From NCBI RefSeq assembly GCF_009601505.1, contig NZ_WITC01000018.1, forward strand, positions 18,484 through 82,483: 64,000 nucleotides of DNA, written 5' to 3'. Origin of the DNA: Sinorhizobium terangae. Lineage in GTDB: Bacteria; Pseudomonadota; Alphaproteobacteria; Rhizobiales; Rhizobiaceae. This document shows, piece after piece, positions 27,944 through 37,300 of the stretch (the first letter of the stretch is position 1; each line of letters begins with the position of its first letter). The notes under the pieces are model-generated. The model did no database searches. It was not told the DNA's origin and worked only from the letters and a program-made list of their open reading frames with translations. The position numbers and the translations under genes are program-made.

Positions 27944-30082
27944 ATGTCAGGCATCGGCGGCGGGCAGGAGGATGTGGATATAGATCTCGGCGGCCTCTTC
28001 CGCGCCGTTTGGGCGCGGCGAACCCGGGTTTTGCTCGCCACGGCTTGCGTCGCGGGAGCAGCTTTCACCACAGCGATGATGATCGCTCCTCAGTATCAGA
28101 GCGAAGCCCGGCTGCTGATCGAGTCGCGTGAACCGGAGTTCAGCGGATCGAACCAGGTTGGTCCGATGGGATCCGACCGGGTTTTCGATGAATCGGGTAT
28201 TTCAAGCCAGGTCCAAGTGCTGCGTTCCGCCGATCTGATCAAACAGGTCGCGCGCAACATGAAGCTGCATGAACGCAAGGAGTTCGATCCTTCGGCCGAA
28301 CCCTCGGCGCTTTCCGATCTCCTGGTGATGCTCGGCGTCAAGAAGAACCCGCTCGATTTGCCGCCCGAAGAGCGCGTGCTGAAGGAGTTCGAGTCCAAGC
28401 TACAGGTCTATCAGGTCGAAAAGTCGCGCGTGATCGCCATCGCCTTCACCTCGAAAGACGCCAAGCTTGCGGCCGCCATTCCGGATGAGATGGCAAAAGT
28501 CTACTTATCCCTGCAGAGCGGCGCGAAGCTCGATTCGAATTCGGAGGCGAGCCGCTGGCTGGAACCGGAAATCGCCAACCTACGCGAGAAGGTGCGTGAG
28601 GCGGAAGCGAAAGTTGCGGCCTACCGTGCTTCCTCCGGCCTGCTGCCGACCAGTGAGACGGAAAACTTCGCCACGCGCGAGCTCACCGATATTTCGAGCG
28701 AGCTCGCCCGCGTGCGGGGAGAGCGGGCCAATGCCGAAGCACGCGCGAAAGGCGTGCGGACGGCGCTCGCCGACGGCCGTGCGCCGGACACGTTGACCGA
28801 CGTCGTTGGCTCGCAGATGATCCAGCGGTTGAAGGAAAGCGAAGCTAACATCCGGGGCCAGATTGCGGACCTGTCGACGTCATTGCTCGACGGCCACCCG
28901 CGGCTCAAGGCGTTGAAATCCCAGCTTGAAGGCATCGCGCAGCAAATCCGCACCGAGACCCGCAAGGTTCTCGTCAGCCTGGAGAACGAAGCGAAGGTCG
29001 GGCAGTTGCGCGAAGAGCAGTTGCTGCAGCGCCTCAACACGCTCAAGGCACAATCCGCGCAGGCGGGAGAGGAAGAGGTCGGCCTCCGCGCACTGGAGCG
29101 CGAGGCAACAGCGCAGCGTCAGCTTCTCGAAACCTATCTCGCCCGCTACAGGGAGGCGACATCACGCACGGTTGCGAACGCGACGCCGGCAGATGCGCGC
29201 GTGATTTCGAATGCGGTCGTTCCGAGCACGCCGAACTTCCCGAAGGTCGTGCCGATCACGGTGGTTGCGGCGCTCGCCACCTTCCTGATCGGTTGCGTCG
29301 CCATCATGCTTGGCGAGCTCTTCAGCGGACGGGCGCTCAAGCCCATTTCCGTCGTGGAGCCGGAAGCTTCCGAACAATTGCCCGCCGGCCCGGCGGAACC
29401 GAACTCTGGGGAACCGATGCTCGCGCTTGCGGAGAGCGACGGGCCGGTCCAGGACCTTGAACCGGTGGAAGATGCGAAGACGGCGGGAAGCGACTTCTCA
29501 ATCGAGTTCGTTGCCGCTCACCTTCTTGACCAGAACATCCGTTCCGCCGTTTCCGTGTCGCCGGGCGGCGACGAAGGATCGACGGCGACTGTCATGCTGG
29601 CGCGGCTCCTCGCGGAAGACGGACGGAAGGTCGTTCTCATCGATCTTTCCGGCTCGGCCTGCCCGACGCGGCTGATGGCACAGTCCTCGGCGCTGCCGGG
29701 GATCACGAACCTGCTGTCCGGCGACATCGCCTTCGCCGAGTCGATACACGCGGACCGCTTATCGGAAGCGCACATTATTCCACGGGGAAATTCCGACCCG
29801 CGGACAGCAATGCGCGGGATCGAGCGGCTGCAGATGATCATCGATGCGCTCACCAATGCCTATGATCTGGTGCTGATCGAGTGTGGCCCGGCTGATGCCA
29901 GCGCCGTAACCAGAATCGCCCGGCGAGAGGGAACGGAGATCATAGTGTCGGCTTCGTCCGTCAGCGATGAGCGTATTGTGGAACTGCTGACAGACTTCGG
30001 CGAAGCTGGATACCGCAACATCGTACTGATGACCGGACAGCGCGAAAGCGACCCCGATTTCCCGGATCGCCACGCCGCCTGA
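27944..30082 (+). CDS. Wzc/ExoP-like polysaccharide co-polymerase with degenerate P-loop
   Basis: The 712-residue inner-membrane protein has a Wzz domain with a first membrane span at about 25-48, a long coiled-coil periplasmic part (about 170-400), and a second span at about 435-457. The cytoplasmic region (about 520-700) is related to BY-kinases. There the Walker A motif is broken: the segment at about 536-548 reads PGGDEGSTAT, with no GKS/T lysine. The Walker A' equivalent VVLIDLSGS is kept. No C-terminal tyrosine cluster is seen. It probably controls chain length without kinase activity. Confidence 0.85.
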   Translation: MSGIGGGQEDVDIDLGGLFRAVWARRTRVLLATACVAGAAFTTAMMIAPQYQSEARLLIESREPEFSGSNQVGPMGSDRVFDESGISSQVQVLRSADLIKQVARNMKLHERKEFDPSAEPSALSDLLVMLGVKKNPLDLPPEERVLKEFESKLQVYQVEKSRVIAIAFTSKDAKLAAAIPDEMAKVYLSLQSGAKLDSNSEASRWLEPEIANLREKVREAEAKVAAYRASSGLLPTSETENFATRELTDISSELARVRGERANAEARAKGVRTALADGRAPDTLTDVVGSQMIQRLKESEANIRGQIADLSTSLLDGHPRLKALKSQLEGIAQQIRTETRKVLVSLENEAKVGQLREEQLLQRLNTLKAQSAQAGEEEVGLRALEREATAQRQLLETYLARYREATSRTVANATPADARVISNAVVPSTPNFPKVVPITVVAALATFLIGCVAIMLGELFSGRALKPISVVEPEASEQLPAGPAEPNSGEPMLALAESDGPVQDLEPVEDAKTAGSDFSIEFVAAHLLDQNIRSAVSVSPGGDEGSTATVMLARLLAEDGRKVVLIDLSGSACPTRLMAQSSALPGITNLLSGDIAFAESIHADRLSEAHIIPRGNSDPRTAMRGIERLQMIIDALTNAYDLVLIECGPADASAVTRIARREGTEIIVSASSVSDERIVELLTDFGEAGYRNIVLMTGQRESDPDFPDRHAA

Positions 30083-30126
30083 AGCGCACGCGGGCCGTTC
30101 GGAGGCTCAATGCTCGTCCGTCGGCT

Positions 30127-31350
30127 TCAGCGTTGACTCCGCTGGCGCAGCCGCTGGATGAATGCGTAGGATGCTTTGTTGCCCTTTACCATGCGTTTGA
30201 CCAGCAACGCCCCGCGATGAATATGGGCGGCCAGATGCCCGCGAAGCGTCAGGGGCAAGACGATGTCCCGTAACGGGGTCTCGATGGTGCACCACGAGCG
30301 CTTGTAAGGTTGATCGCCGATCCCGAAATCGAAGAGCGCCACGCCTTCGGAACACAGCCGCTCGATTATCCGGTAAAACAGCAGTTCTCCTGGACTGCTG
30401 TGGGCGGCGATCTCCTCGTCGATCGAGCCAAATTGGCAGATGACGTGGTCGCCCTTGCGCGAAAGGCCGGCGATTGCAAGGATCCGGCCTTCATGCTCGC
30501 CCCTGAGGCGAATGGCGTTGAGCTCCAGTAACTGGTCGTCCGCCGATCGACCGTGCTCTAGGAGCTGATGGAAGAAGGCGCGTGTTTCGGCATCCTGAAA
30601 CACGTCCGGCAGGCCGCGCGCGTCGAAGCGTGCCGCCTTCTGCTGGAAGAAGGTTTCCAGAAGTGCGTGCGCTTCCGACATCTCGCGTGCGACCACGTAG
30701 TCGTAGCCGCCAAGGGCGGCGAGACGCCGCTCCGATATCCGCACCTTCCTGCGCCGCCGCTTCGCGTTGAGCTGTGCCAGCGTGCATTCGATATTCCCGA
30801 GCAGCGGCAATTGAAAAGAGGCATTGACGTTCTGCACGGCGGGCAGGGCGGCAAGCGGATGAACCTTCCCGCGCCACGTCGCAGGCGTCCTGTCGAGCGT
30901 GACGATATCTGCGAACGCTTGCAGCTGGCGTTTGATTCCGCAGGTCAGCACGCGCACGAATTCCGTAGGCGGAGTGGCGTCCTCCTCGGCAAACACGCCG
31001 GTATTGAGATTGCTGTGATCGGAGCCGATCAGCCGCGCCGTGCGGAAGAGGGGTCCGCGGTCGATTTCGAGCGGCAGAATAAAGAGCACTTGTCGGCCGC
31101 GCGCAGCGCGAATGAACAGCGTCTCACTTTCGTGTGTTTTCCGCCATGCGGCGCACCAGTCGAAGCTCTGGTGCAGCGAGTTCTGGCCGTTCTTGTCCAG
31201 GACCCGCCATTCCGCTTCAAGCGCGGCCATGTCCGTATGGATGGAGACCGTTATCGTTTCGGCGCATTGTGCTTCTGAACGGTGGGTCGAGACGTGGTCG
31301 TTCGGCTGCGGCTTGTCCAACGACGTCAAAGTGAAGCAGGCATTGGTCAT
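30127..31350 (-). CDS. CelD/BcsL-type GNAT acyltransferase
   Basis: The roughly 407-residue protein has a C-terminal Acetyltransf_6 (BcsL/CelD) domain: AKRRRRKVRISERRLAALGG, then FFQQKAARFDARGLPD and LLFYRIIERLCSEGVALFDFGIGDQPYK. Such enzymes often modify exopolysaccharides or cellulose, which fits the position next to a polysaccharide locus. The ATG at 31350 is preferred on composition; the frame also starts at 31386. It is convergent with the co-polymerase gene, with a 44-base gap. Confidence 0.8.
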   Translation of the reverse strand: MTNACFTLTSLDKPQPNDHVSTHRSEAQCAETITVSIHTDMAALEAEWRVLDKNGQNSLHQSFDWCAAWRKTHESETLFIRAARGRQVLFILPLEIDRGPLFRTARLIGSDHSNLNTGVFAEEDATPPTEFVRVLTCGIKRQLQAFADIVTLDRTPATWRGKVHPLAALPAVQNVNASFQLPLLGNIECTLAQLNAKRRRRKVRISERRLAALGGYDYVVAREMSEAHALLETFFQQKAARFDARGLPDVFQDAETRAFFHQLLEHGRSADDQLLELNAIRLRGEHEGRILAIAGLSRKGDHVICQFGSIDEEIAAHSSPGELLFYRIIERLCSEGVALFDFGIGDQPYKRSWCTIETPLRDIVLPLTLRGHLAAHIHRGALLVKRMVKGNKASYAFIQRLRQRSQR

Positions 31351-31541
31351 TTCATCTACCGTTCGGAAGGGAGATCGCGCCTCCATTGAAACGCAGATGT
31401 CGCTACATTCACCTTAATTTCGCGCGGGAGTGGCGGCTATTTCGCGGGCGACAGCAGAATGCGGTTAGCAAAGCATGAAGCGCACCGCCAGCGGCCGGAT
31501 CGGCCACACGCTATGACGACTTTCTTCTCAAGGAGCATCTC

Positions 31542-31974
31542 ATGCCGGTTACTCCCTCAGCGCCGAATCCCGGCGAGAAATTTCCCGTCGCCGAATTTCC
31601 GCGCATTGGCTTCCTCAAGAACATCGTGCGTTCGTCTCTCATCCATGTTGGCGATTTCAGCTACTACGACGACCCCGAGGGACCTGAACACTTCGAAGAA
31701 AAGTGCGTCCTCTACCACTATGATTTCATCGGCGACCGCTTGGTGATCGGCCGCTACTGCGCACTCGCCACGGGCGTACAGTTCGTCATGAACGGAGCCA
31801 ACCATGCCCTCGGTGTCTTCTCAACCTTTCCCTTCAGCATCTTTCCCGGCAGTTGGCGAGATGCTTTTGATCAATCTGCCTATGCCCGCGGCTGTCGCGC
31901 CGGTCGACAAGGTGACGCGAAACATTGCTGCAATCACCGGCGCGAATCTTCATGCGCTGGAACGCGCCCGATAG
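31542..31974 (+). pseudogene. Xenobiotic (Vat-type) acetyltransferase, internally deleted and frameshifted
   Basis: The first 105 codons encode the start of a left-handed beta-helix acetyltransferase of the Vat/XAT group (FPRIGFLKNIVRSSLIHVGD, RYCALATGVQFVMNGANHAL, STFPFSIF). After about base 31850 the similarity stops. The family's C-terminal end reappears in another frame from 31861 (PVDKVTRNIAAITGANLHALE) and ends at 31974. The hexapeptide coil and catalytic region between them are missing. An internal deletion not divisible by three explains this. Confidence 0.8.
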
Positions 31975-31976
31975 AG

Positions 31977-32717
31977 TCAGTCGACGAAGCCGGTTGCGAG
32001 AGCCCTTGCCCATTCGGGGCGGTTGCGGCGTGAAGCAAGCCGCGACATGGCCATATGATCATAACGGACGCAACGGAAGGTGGCATTCCACTCGCCGCCA
32101 CTGCGTTCGACGATGGCATACCGCGCATCCGGCGACCCGGTTTCGACCTTGTGAGGAACAGGCTTGTCATCCTCGTAGCCCGAGCAGCCAACGCTACCGG
32201 GGTTGACGACGAGCCGACCGTCCATGAGCCGCGCGGCCCGCGGAATATGCGTATGGCCGCAGAGGATCACGGGATAATCGATGTCGGCGGCGAAGCTCTC
32301 GATGATGTCGCGCCCCGCCATGTGGACGATGCCATCGGCCGTCAGCGTTTCCAGCCAGTAGGTTTCATCGCTGCGTGGCGTGCCATGACAAAGGAAAAGC
32401 GCGCCTCGATAGACCCGGGTTTCAGGCAAGGAGGCAAGCCACGCCAGATGACGTGGCTCGAGTTCGTCGTGAGCGGCCCGATCCGACGGTCCAATGTGCG
32501 CCGGGTCGAGCGTCAGCAGGTAGCGATCGTGGTTGCCGCGGATCGCGGAGATGTTGTGCTTGGCCAGGACGTCGGCGGTTCGTGCGGCGTTGAGTGGGCC
32601 GCTCAGATGGTCGCCGAGATTGACGATCTCCGCGATCCCTTGCGTGGCGATGTCGGCAAGCACCGCCTCGAGTGCGAGATCGTTGCCGTGAATATCGGAA
32701 ATAACCGCGACCCTCAT
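31977..32717 (-). CDS. Calcineurin-like metallophosphoesterase (YfcE/ApaH-like)
   Basis: The 246-residue protein shows the full metallophosphoesterase set: DIHGN (residues 8-12), GDH near 35, GNHD near 61 and VILCGHTHIP near 155. Members hydrolyse phosphodiesters or dinucleotides; the substrate here is unknown. The coding end lies two bases from the end of the decayed acetyltransferase, on the opposite strand. Confidence 0.88.
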   Translation of the reverse strand: MRVAVISDIHGNDLALEAVLADIATQGIAEIVNLGDHLSGPLNAARTADVLAKHNISAIRGNHDRYLLTLDPAHIGPSDRAAHDELEPRHLAWLASLPETRVYRGALFLCHGTPRSDETYWLETLTADGIVHMAGRDIIESFAADIDYPVILCGHTHIPRAARLMDGRLVVNPGSVGCSGYEDDKPVPHKVETGSPDARYAIVERSGGEWNATFRCVRYDHMAMSRLASRRNRPEWARALATGFVD

Positions 32718-32733
32718 CTGATACTCCCGGCAA

Positions 32734-32946
32734 TCAGCGATTCTTGGCGGGCTTTTCCATCCACTTGATGATCAGCATCGCGGGGAGGATCCACAGCAGG
32801 CCCGTCAGGAAGAAGTAGAGCAGATGCACCCACCAGGGCGACGCGCCGAGCAGCAGCGAAGCGAAGGTGATGGCCGCCAGCGCGTAAACGACGACGAGGA
32901 TGATGATGAGGATCGTGCCGATCAGTTTTCTGAGGCGTACGGGCAT
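32734..32946 (-). CDS. DUF2842 small membrane protein
   Basis: A 70-residue protein with two hydrophobic helices (about 9-32 and 40-62) separated by GASPWW, as in the DUF2842 family of alphaproteobacteria. The longer open frame to 33300 runs through a palindromic repeat and is not coding. The ATG at 32946 has GAAACGAAA upstream rather than a strong ribosome-binding site. It is probably co-transcribed with the phosphoesterase 16 bases downstream. Confidence 0.8.
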   Translation of the reverse strand: MPVRLRKLIGTILIIILVVVYALAAITFASLLLGASPWWVHLLYFFLTGLLWILPAMLIIKWMEKPAKNR

Positions 32947-32976
32947 TTCGTTTCTTTCGGGTGGTTTGCGCTTCAC

Positions 32977-33040
32977 TACAGCGCCGTGCGTCCTATCGGA
33001 TGTTTCCTCAAGTCGGTACGATTTGAGGAAGCATGCAGTA
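32977..33040. repeat. Palindromic intergenic mosaic element, copy C
   Basis: CTACAGCGCCGTGCGTC is followed by TTCCTCAAGTCG (33004-33015) and its near-complement CGATTTGAGGAA (33019-33030), then GCATGCAGTAG. The order matches copies at 39504-39606 and 57299-57412. It resembles the RIME/ABC palindromic mosaic repeats described in Sinorhizobium. Confidence 0.7.
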
Positions 33041-33164
33041 GCCGCGACGGCATGCCGCAAAGGCTTCGGCCTTGTTTTGCACGGCACTCTGGTGCAAATC
33101 AACGGCTTTCGGGGCCGGCTGGGCTGGAACCTTGCTGCGCCCCGGCGAGAAAAGAGGAAATTCC

Positions 33165-34265
33165 ATGGCCCAGGTCGAGTTGGCAGAACAGATGCTCCTG
33201 AAGGAGATCGACAGGACAGAGCGCAACCGCCGGCAAATCCGCGGCTGGCTCGCAGCCGTTCTCTTCGCTCTGTTCGCCTTGGTTCTCGTCGGTGGTGCAA
33301 CGCGATTGACTGAATCCGGTCTTTCGATCACGGAGTGGAAGCCAGTTCATGGCGTGATACCGCCGCTTTCCGCCGAAGAATGGGAAGAGGAGTTCCGGCT
33401 CTATCAGCGCATTCCCCAATACGAACAGCTCAACAAGGGCATGACCGTCGAGGAGTTCAAGACGATCTTCTGGTGGGAATGGGCGCATCGGCTGCTGGCG
33501 CGTACTATCGGCGTTATCTTCGCCCTGCCGCTTTTCTTCTTCTGGGTAACGGGTCGGATCGAGCGACGCTTGAGGTGGCCGCTTGTCGGCATTCTGGCGC
33601 TCGGCGGTTTCCAGGGCTTCATCGGCTGGTGGATGGTTTCCTCCGGCCTCGCCGAACGCACGGAAGTCAGCCAGTACCGGCTTGCCACGCACCTGGTCAT
33701 CGCCTGCCTGATCTTCGCTGCCTGCATGTGGATCCTGCGCGGTCTTTGCCCGCATTCGGGCGACGCCGCGCCGACGAAAAGGTCGCGATCGATGGCGGCG
33801 ATCCTCGCTGCCATGAGCCTGTTCCAGATCTATCTGGGCGCGCTGGTGGCGGGTCTCGACGCAGGCTTCACCTACAATACCTGGCCGCTGATGGACGGAG
33901 CGATCATCCCGGGCGGACTGTTCGTGCAGCAACCGGCCTGGATCAACCTCTTCGAGAACCCGAAGACCGTGCAATTCTTCCATCGTGCCGGCGCCTATCT
34001 GCTGTTCGCGCTGGCACTGGCGCATATGCTTGCTTCATTGCGGGCGGCGCCGGAAACGACGCACGCGCGACGCTCCGTGGTCCTCTTCGGCCTGGTGACG
34101 ATCCAGGCGATGATCGGCATCACGACGCTCGTGCTTGAGGTGCCGATCGGTTGGGGCGTGCTGCACCAGGCAGGCGCGCTGGTCGTGCTCGGCTTCGCCA
34201 TCGCGCATTGGCGCGGCTTCGTCGGCGAATATCCGAAATCGACGGCGATCGAGTTCCGCGACTGA
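33165..34265 (+). CDS. ctaA: Haem A synthase CtaA
   Basis: CtaA oxidises the C8 methyl of haem O to make haem A for cytochrome aa3 oxidase. The 366-residue protein has about eight membrane helices and the family signatures [48 protein letters not shown] and [12 protein letters not shown], with the haem-ligating histidines. The ATG at 33165 follows GAGGAAA; the frame upstream runs into the palindromic repeat region. Confidence 0.95.
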   Translation: MAQVELAEQMLLKEIDRTERNRRQIRGWLAAVLFALFALVLVGGATRLTESGLSITEWKPVHGVIPPLSAEEWEEEFRLYQRIPQYEQLNKGMTVEEFKTIFWWEWAHRLLARTIGVIFALPLFFFWVTGRIERRLRWPLVGILALGGFQGFIGWWMVSSGLAERTEVSQYRLATHLVIACLIFAACMWILRGLCPHSGDAAPTKRSRSMAAILAAMSLFQIYLGALVAGLDAGFTYNTWPLMDGAIIPGGLFVQQPAWINLFENPKTVQFFHRAGAYLLFALALAHMLASLRAAPETTHARRSVVLFGLVTIQAMIGITTLVLEVPIGWGVLHQAGALVVLGFAIAHWRGFVGEYPKSTAIEFRD

Positions 34266-34277
34266 CCAATAGCCATA

Positions 34278-34313
34278 GCCCCCGACAGGCGACTGTCGGG
34301 GGGCACTGTTTTT
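34278..34313 (+). terminator. Rho-independent terminator after ctaA
   Basis: An 11-base stem, GCCCCCGACAG (34278-34288) and CTGTCGGGGGGC (34293-34304), with a GCGA loop and a T-run at 34309-34313. It lies 12 bases after the ctaA stop, against convergent argC. Confidence 0.88.
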
Positions 34314-34323
34314 CACGGTTCAT

Positions 34324-35256
34324 TCAGGCCGAAAGCATCAGGTCCATATTCTGGACCGCTGCGCCCGACGCGCCCTTGCCGAGATTGTCGAGCAGGGCGA
34401 CGAGGTTCACATGCGTCCCGCCAGACGTCCCGAAGACAAAAAGCTTCATTGTGTCCTTGCCTGCAAGTTCCGTCGCGTCGATGCGGGCGAGCTGCGCGCT
34501 TTCGGCAAGCGGGGCGACCTCGACGATCGACTGGCCGGCATAATGCTCGACGAGCGCGGCATGAATGCTTTCCAGAGTCGCGCCGGCGGCAAGGTCATCG
34601 AGATAGAGCGGCACCTGCACGATCATCCCCTGCGGGAATCTCCCCACAGACGGCGAGAAGATCGGGGCGCGCTCGAGCAGGCCGTGCATCTTCATTTCCG
34701 GGACATGCTTGTGCTTGAGCGTCAGCCCGTAGAGGAAATGTGGCGCGCTGATGTGGTCCGGATTCTGCTCGTCCTCCATCTGCGCGATCATCTGCTTGCC
34801 GCCGCCGGTGTAGCCGGAAACCGCATTGACGGTGACCGGGTAGCCATCCGGCAGGATGCCGGCCTGGCGTAGTGGCCGGATCAGGGCGATGGCGCCCGTC
34901 GGGTAGCAGCCGGGGTTGGCGACGTGACGCGCTTCGCGGATCTTTTCCGGCTGCGCCTTGTCCATTTCCGCAAAGCCATAGGCCCAGTCGGGCGCGACAC
35001 GATGCGCGGTCGACGTATCGATGATGCGCACGCGATTGTTGCCGGCTACCATGGACACGGCTTCGCGCGACGCGTCGTCCGGCAGGCAGAGAATGGCGAT
35101 GTCGGCATCGTTGAGCAGGTCTTCGCGCATCGCGGCGTTGCGGCGTTCCGCTTCCGGGATCGACAGCAGTTCGACATCCGTACGACCGGCCATGCGGGTG
35201 CGGATCTGCAGCCCGGTGGTGCCGTGTTCGCCATCGATGAAGATCTTCGGTTTCAT
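34324..35256 (-). CDS. argC: N-acetyl-gamma-glutamyl-phosphate reductase
   Basis: ArgC reduces N-acetylglutamyl phosphate to the semialdehyde in arginine synthesis. The 310-residue length marks the shorter type-2 form. The NAD-binding loop (EHGTTGLQI) and catalytic Cys117 in [11 protein letters not shown] are visible. A ribosome-binding site AGGAACAGGT precedes the ATG. It lies 87 bases downstream of speB on the same strand. Confidence 0.96.
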   Translation of the reverse strand: MKPKIFIDGEHGTTGLQIRTRMAGRTDVELLSIPEAERRNAAMREDLLNDADIAILCLPDDASREAVSMVAGNNRVRIIDTSTAHRVAPDWAYGFAEMDKAQPEKIREARHVANPGCYPTGAIALIRPLRQAGILPDGYPVTVNAVSGYTGGGKQMIAQMEDEQNPDHISAPHFLYGLTLKHKHVPEMKMHGLLERAPIFSPSVGRFPQGMIVQVPLYLDDLAAGATLESIHAALVEHYAGQSIVEVAPLAESAQLARIDATELAGKDTMKLFVFGTSGGTHVNLVALLDNLGKGASGAAVQNMDLMLSA

Positions 35257-35343
35257 GATTTACCTGTTCCTGCAGACGGTTGCGGAAATTTCCGGAATCA
35301 GTCTGGCATAGAATTGAATCAATTTCTTAGCGTGCCCTACGAA

Positions 35344-36300
35344 TTAGCCGCGCCTTTCCGCGAGCCATTCGGCACGCAGGCCCAGCATATACATGGCGAT
35401 GGTCGAGCCAGCAATGGCGGTCATGTCGGCGTGGTCGTAGGCGGGCGCCACTTCGACCACGTCGCTCCCGGCGATGTGGAGAGCGCCGAGCTTGCGCAGC
35501 ACCGAAAGGATTTTCGCGCTGGACGGGCCGCCGGCCACCGGCGTGCCGGTGCCGGGCGCATACGCAGGATCGAGGCAGTCGATATCGAAGGTCAGGTAGG
35601 CGGGCTGGCTGCCGACATGCCGGACGATCGTGTCGGCGATCTCCTCGGCGCGCATGTCCTCGATCTCGTAGCCATAAACGATCCTGATGCCGCAATCCTC
35701 GGGAGCGTGCGTCCTGATGCCGATCTGGATCGAACGCTCGACGTCGATTAACCCTTCGCGCGCCGCGCGGCCGACAAACGAGCCATGGTCAATGCGGCCC
35801 CTCTCGTCCGGCCACGTGTCTTGATGGGCGTCGAATTGAACGAGGGCGAGGGGGCCATGCAAGGCGGCGTGCGCCTTGAGTACGGGATAGGTGACGAAAT
35901 GGTCGCCACCGAGCGTCAGCAGATAGGCGCCGGATTTCAGGATCTTCGTCGCCTCGCGCTCGATGGTCGCGGGTGTCTTGGTGTGGTTGCCGTAGTCGAG
36001 CAGGCAGTCGCCATAGTCGATCGTCGCCATGTCGGCAAAGAGTTCACGCTCGAACGGATATTGCGGATCGTTGTCGAAGATGGCGGAGGCGCGGCGGATC
36101 GCCTGCGGTCCGAAACGGGCACCGGGCCGGTTGGAGGTCGCTGCGTCGAAGGGAATGCCCCAGACGACGGTGTCCACGCCCTTCAGCTGCTTGGTGTATT
36201 TCCGCCGCATGAAGGAAAGGATACCGGCGTGGGTGGGATCGGACGCCGCCGCAGTCAGTGATCTTGCCGTGATCGCGTGGTCGATCGTCTTGTTTGCCAT
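35344..36300 (-). CDS. speB: Agmatinase/ureohydrolase-family protein
   Basis: The 318-residue protein carries the two-manganese ureohydrolase motifs GGDHF, FDAHQDTW and FDIDCLDPAYAPGTGTP. Length and context with argC suggest agmatinase (agmatine to putrescine and urea), but arginase or guanidinobutyrase activity cannot be excluded from sequence. A GGGGAGA ribosome-binding site precedes the ATG. phhA lies upstream and argC downstream on the same strand. Confidence 0.88.
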   Translation of the reverse strand: MANKTIDHAITARSLTAAASDPTHAGILSFMRRKYTKQLKGVDTVVWGIPFDAATSNRPGARFGPQAIRRASAIFDNDPQYPFERELFADMATIDYGDCLLDYGNHTKTPATIEREATKILKSGAYLLTLGGDHFVTYPVLKAHAALHGPLALVQFDAHQDTWPDERGRIDHGSFVGRAAREGLIDVERSIQIGIRTHAPEDCGIRIVYGYEIEDMRAEEIADTIVRHVGSQPAYLTFDIDCLDPAYAPGTGTPVAGGPSSAKILSVLRKLGALHIAGSDVVEVAPAYDHADMTAIAGSTIAMYMLGLRAEWLAERRG

Positions 36301-36396
36301 GCCCGTCTCCCCTCAGTTTGACGGGACGTTGGACAATCGATGCCGGCAAGGCAAGAGCTTGCCGGCAAAATCATGTGCATTCCAGGGGAGGCACCC

Positions 36397-37188
36397 TTAG
36401 GACGCCTTGGCCTCGAAGGTCGGCGCAAAATCACCAAGCCTCTTGGCTTCATTGATCCGAGCCGTGATGTCCTCCTCGATAATCGTCTCGAGCTGCGCGA
36501 AACTGTCGATGACATAGTAGATCGGCTGGACGATATCGATGCGGTAGGGCGTCCGCAGAACGCTCATCAGATCGAAGGGGCGGAATTCGCAGTCCATCCT
36601 CTCCATGGCATGGCGCGTCTCGCTGGTTGATGAAACGACACCCGCGCCGTAGCAGCGCCTGCCCTTCGGCGTGTTGATCAGGCCGAACTCGACCGTGAAC
36701 CAGAAGAAACGGAACAGGTGCCACGAATAATCCTTGCCGAGCTTGACCGCCTTTTGGCCGAAGCGCCGGACGAAGTTGGCGTAACTCTGGTTCGTCAGCA
36801 GAGGGCAATGGCCGAAGACCTCGTGGAAGAGGTCCGGTTCCTCGATATAGTCGATGTGTTCCCGCCGGCGCATGAAGGTCGCGAGTGGGAACTTGCCCTG
36901 CGACAGGAGCTCGTAAAAGCGCGAAGGCGGGATAAGCGCCGGCACACCCTCGACACCGAAGCCCGTGGTTTCCGCGAGCCTCCGGTTGACGTCCTTGAGC
37001 TGCGGAACATGATCCGGATTGAGGCCGAGGGTCCGCACGCCTTCGAGATATTCGTCGCATGCCTTGTCGGCAAGCAACTTCATTTGCCGCCGATAGAGTT
37101 CGCCCCAGACCGCATCCTCCTCCGGTGTGTAGAGATAGGTGCCGTCCGGTTCCGGCAGTTTCGCGGTGTAGGTGCTTTGCTTGGTCAT
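36397..37188 (-). CDS. phhA: Phenylalanine-4-hydroxylase
   Basis: PhhA hydroxylates phenylalanine to tyrosine with tetrahydrobiopterin and iron. The 2-His-1-Glu iron site is intact: His122 and His127 in FHEVFGHCPL and Glu167 in FFWFTVEFGL. At 263 residues it is the compact bacterial form without a regulatory domain. GAGGAGG lies seven bases before the ATG. It is divergent from an Lrp/AsnC regulator, which probably controls it. Confidence 0.96.
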   Translation of the reverse strand: MTKQSTYTAKLPEPDGTYLYTPEEDAVWGELYRRQMKLLADKACDEYLEGVRTLGLNPDHVPQLKDVNRRLAETTGFGVEGVPALIPPSRFYELLSQGKFPLATFMRRREHIDYIEEPDLFHEVFGHCPLLTNQSYANFVRRFGQKAVKLGKDYSWHLFRFFWFTVEFGLINTPKGRRCYGAGVVSSTSETRHAMERMDCEFRPFDLMSVLRTPYRIDIVQPIYYVIDSFAQLETIIEEDITARINEAKRLGDFAPTFEAKAS

Positions 37189-37300
37189 GACGCCTCCTCA
37201 TTCGCCAGAACAGATTGCTGTTGCAATTGTATCCCCAACGGGCTGAGTATTTGTTTCACAGTTGCCGGTCTTCGGCTTCCTGGCGGGAGGAAATTTCGAG

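Noticed and set aside
32734..33300. A 188-residue version of the DUF2842 protein
   Set aside because: The N-terminal extension is translated palindromic repeat; the 70-residue form matches the family length.
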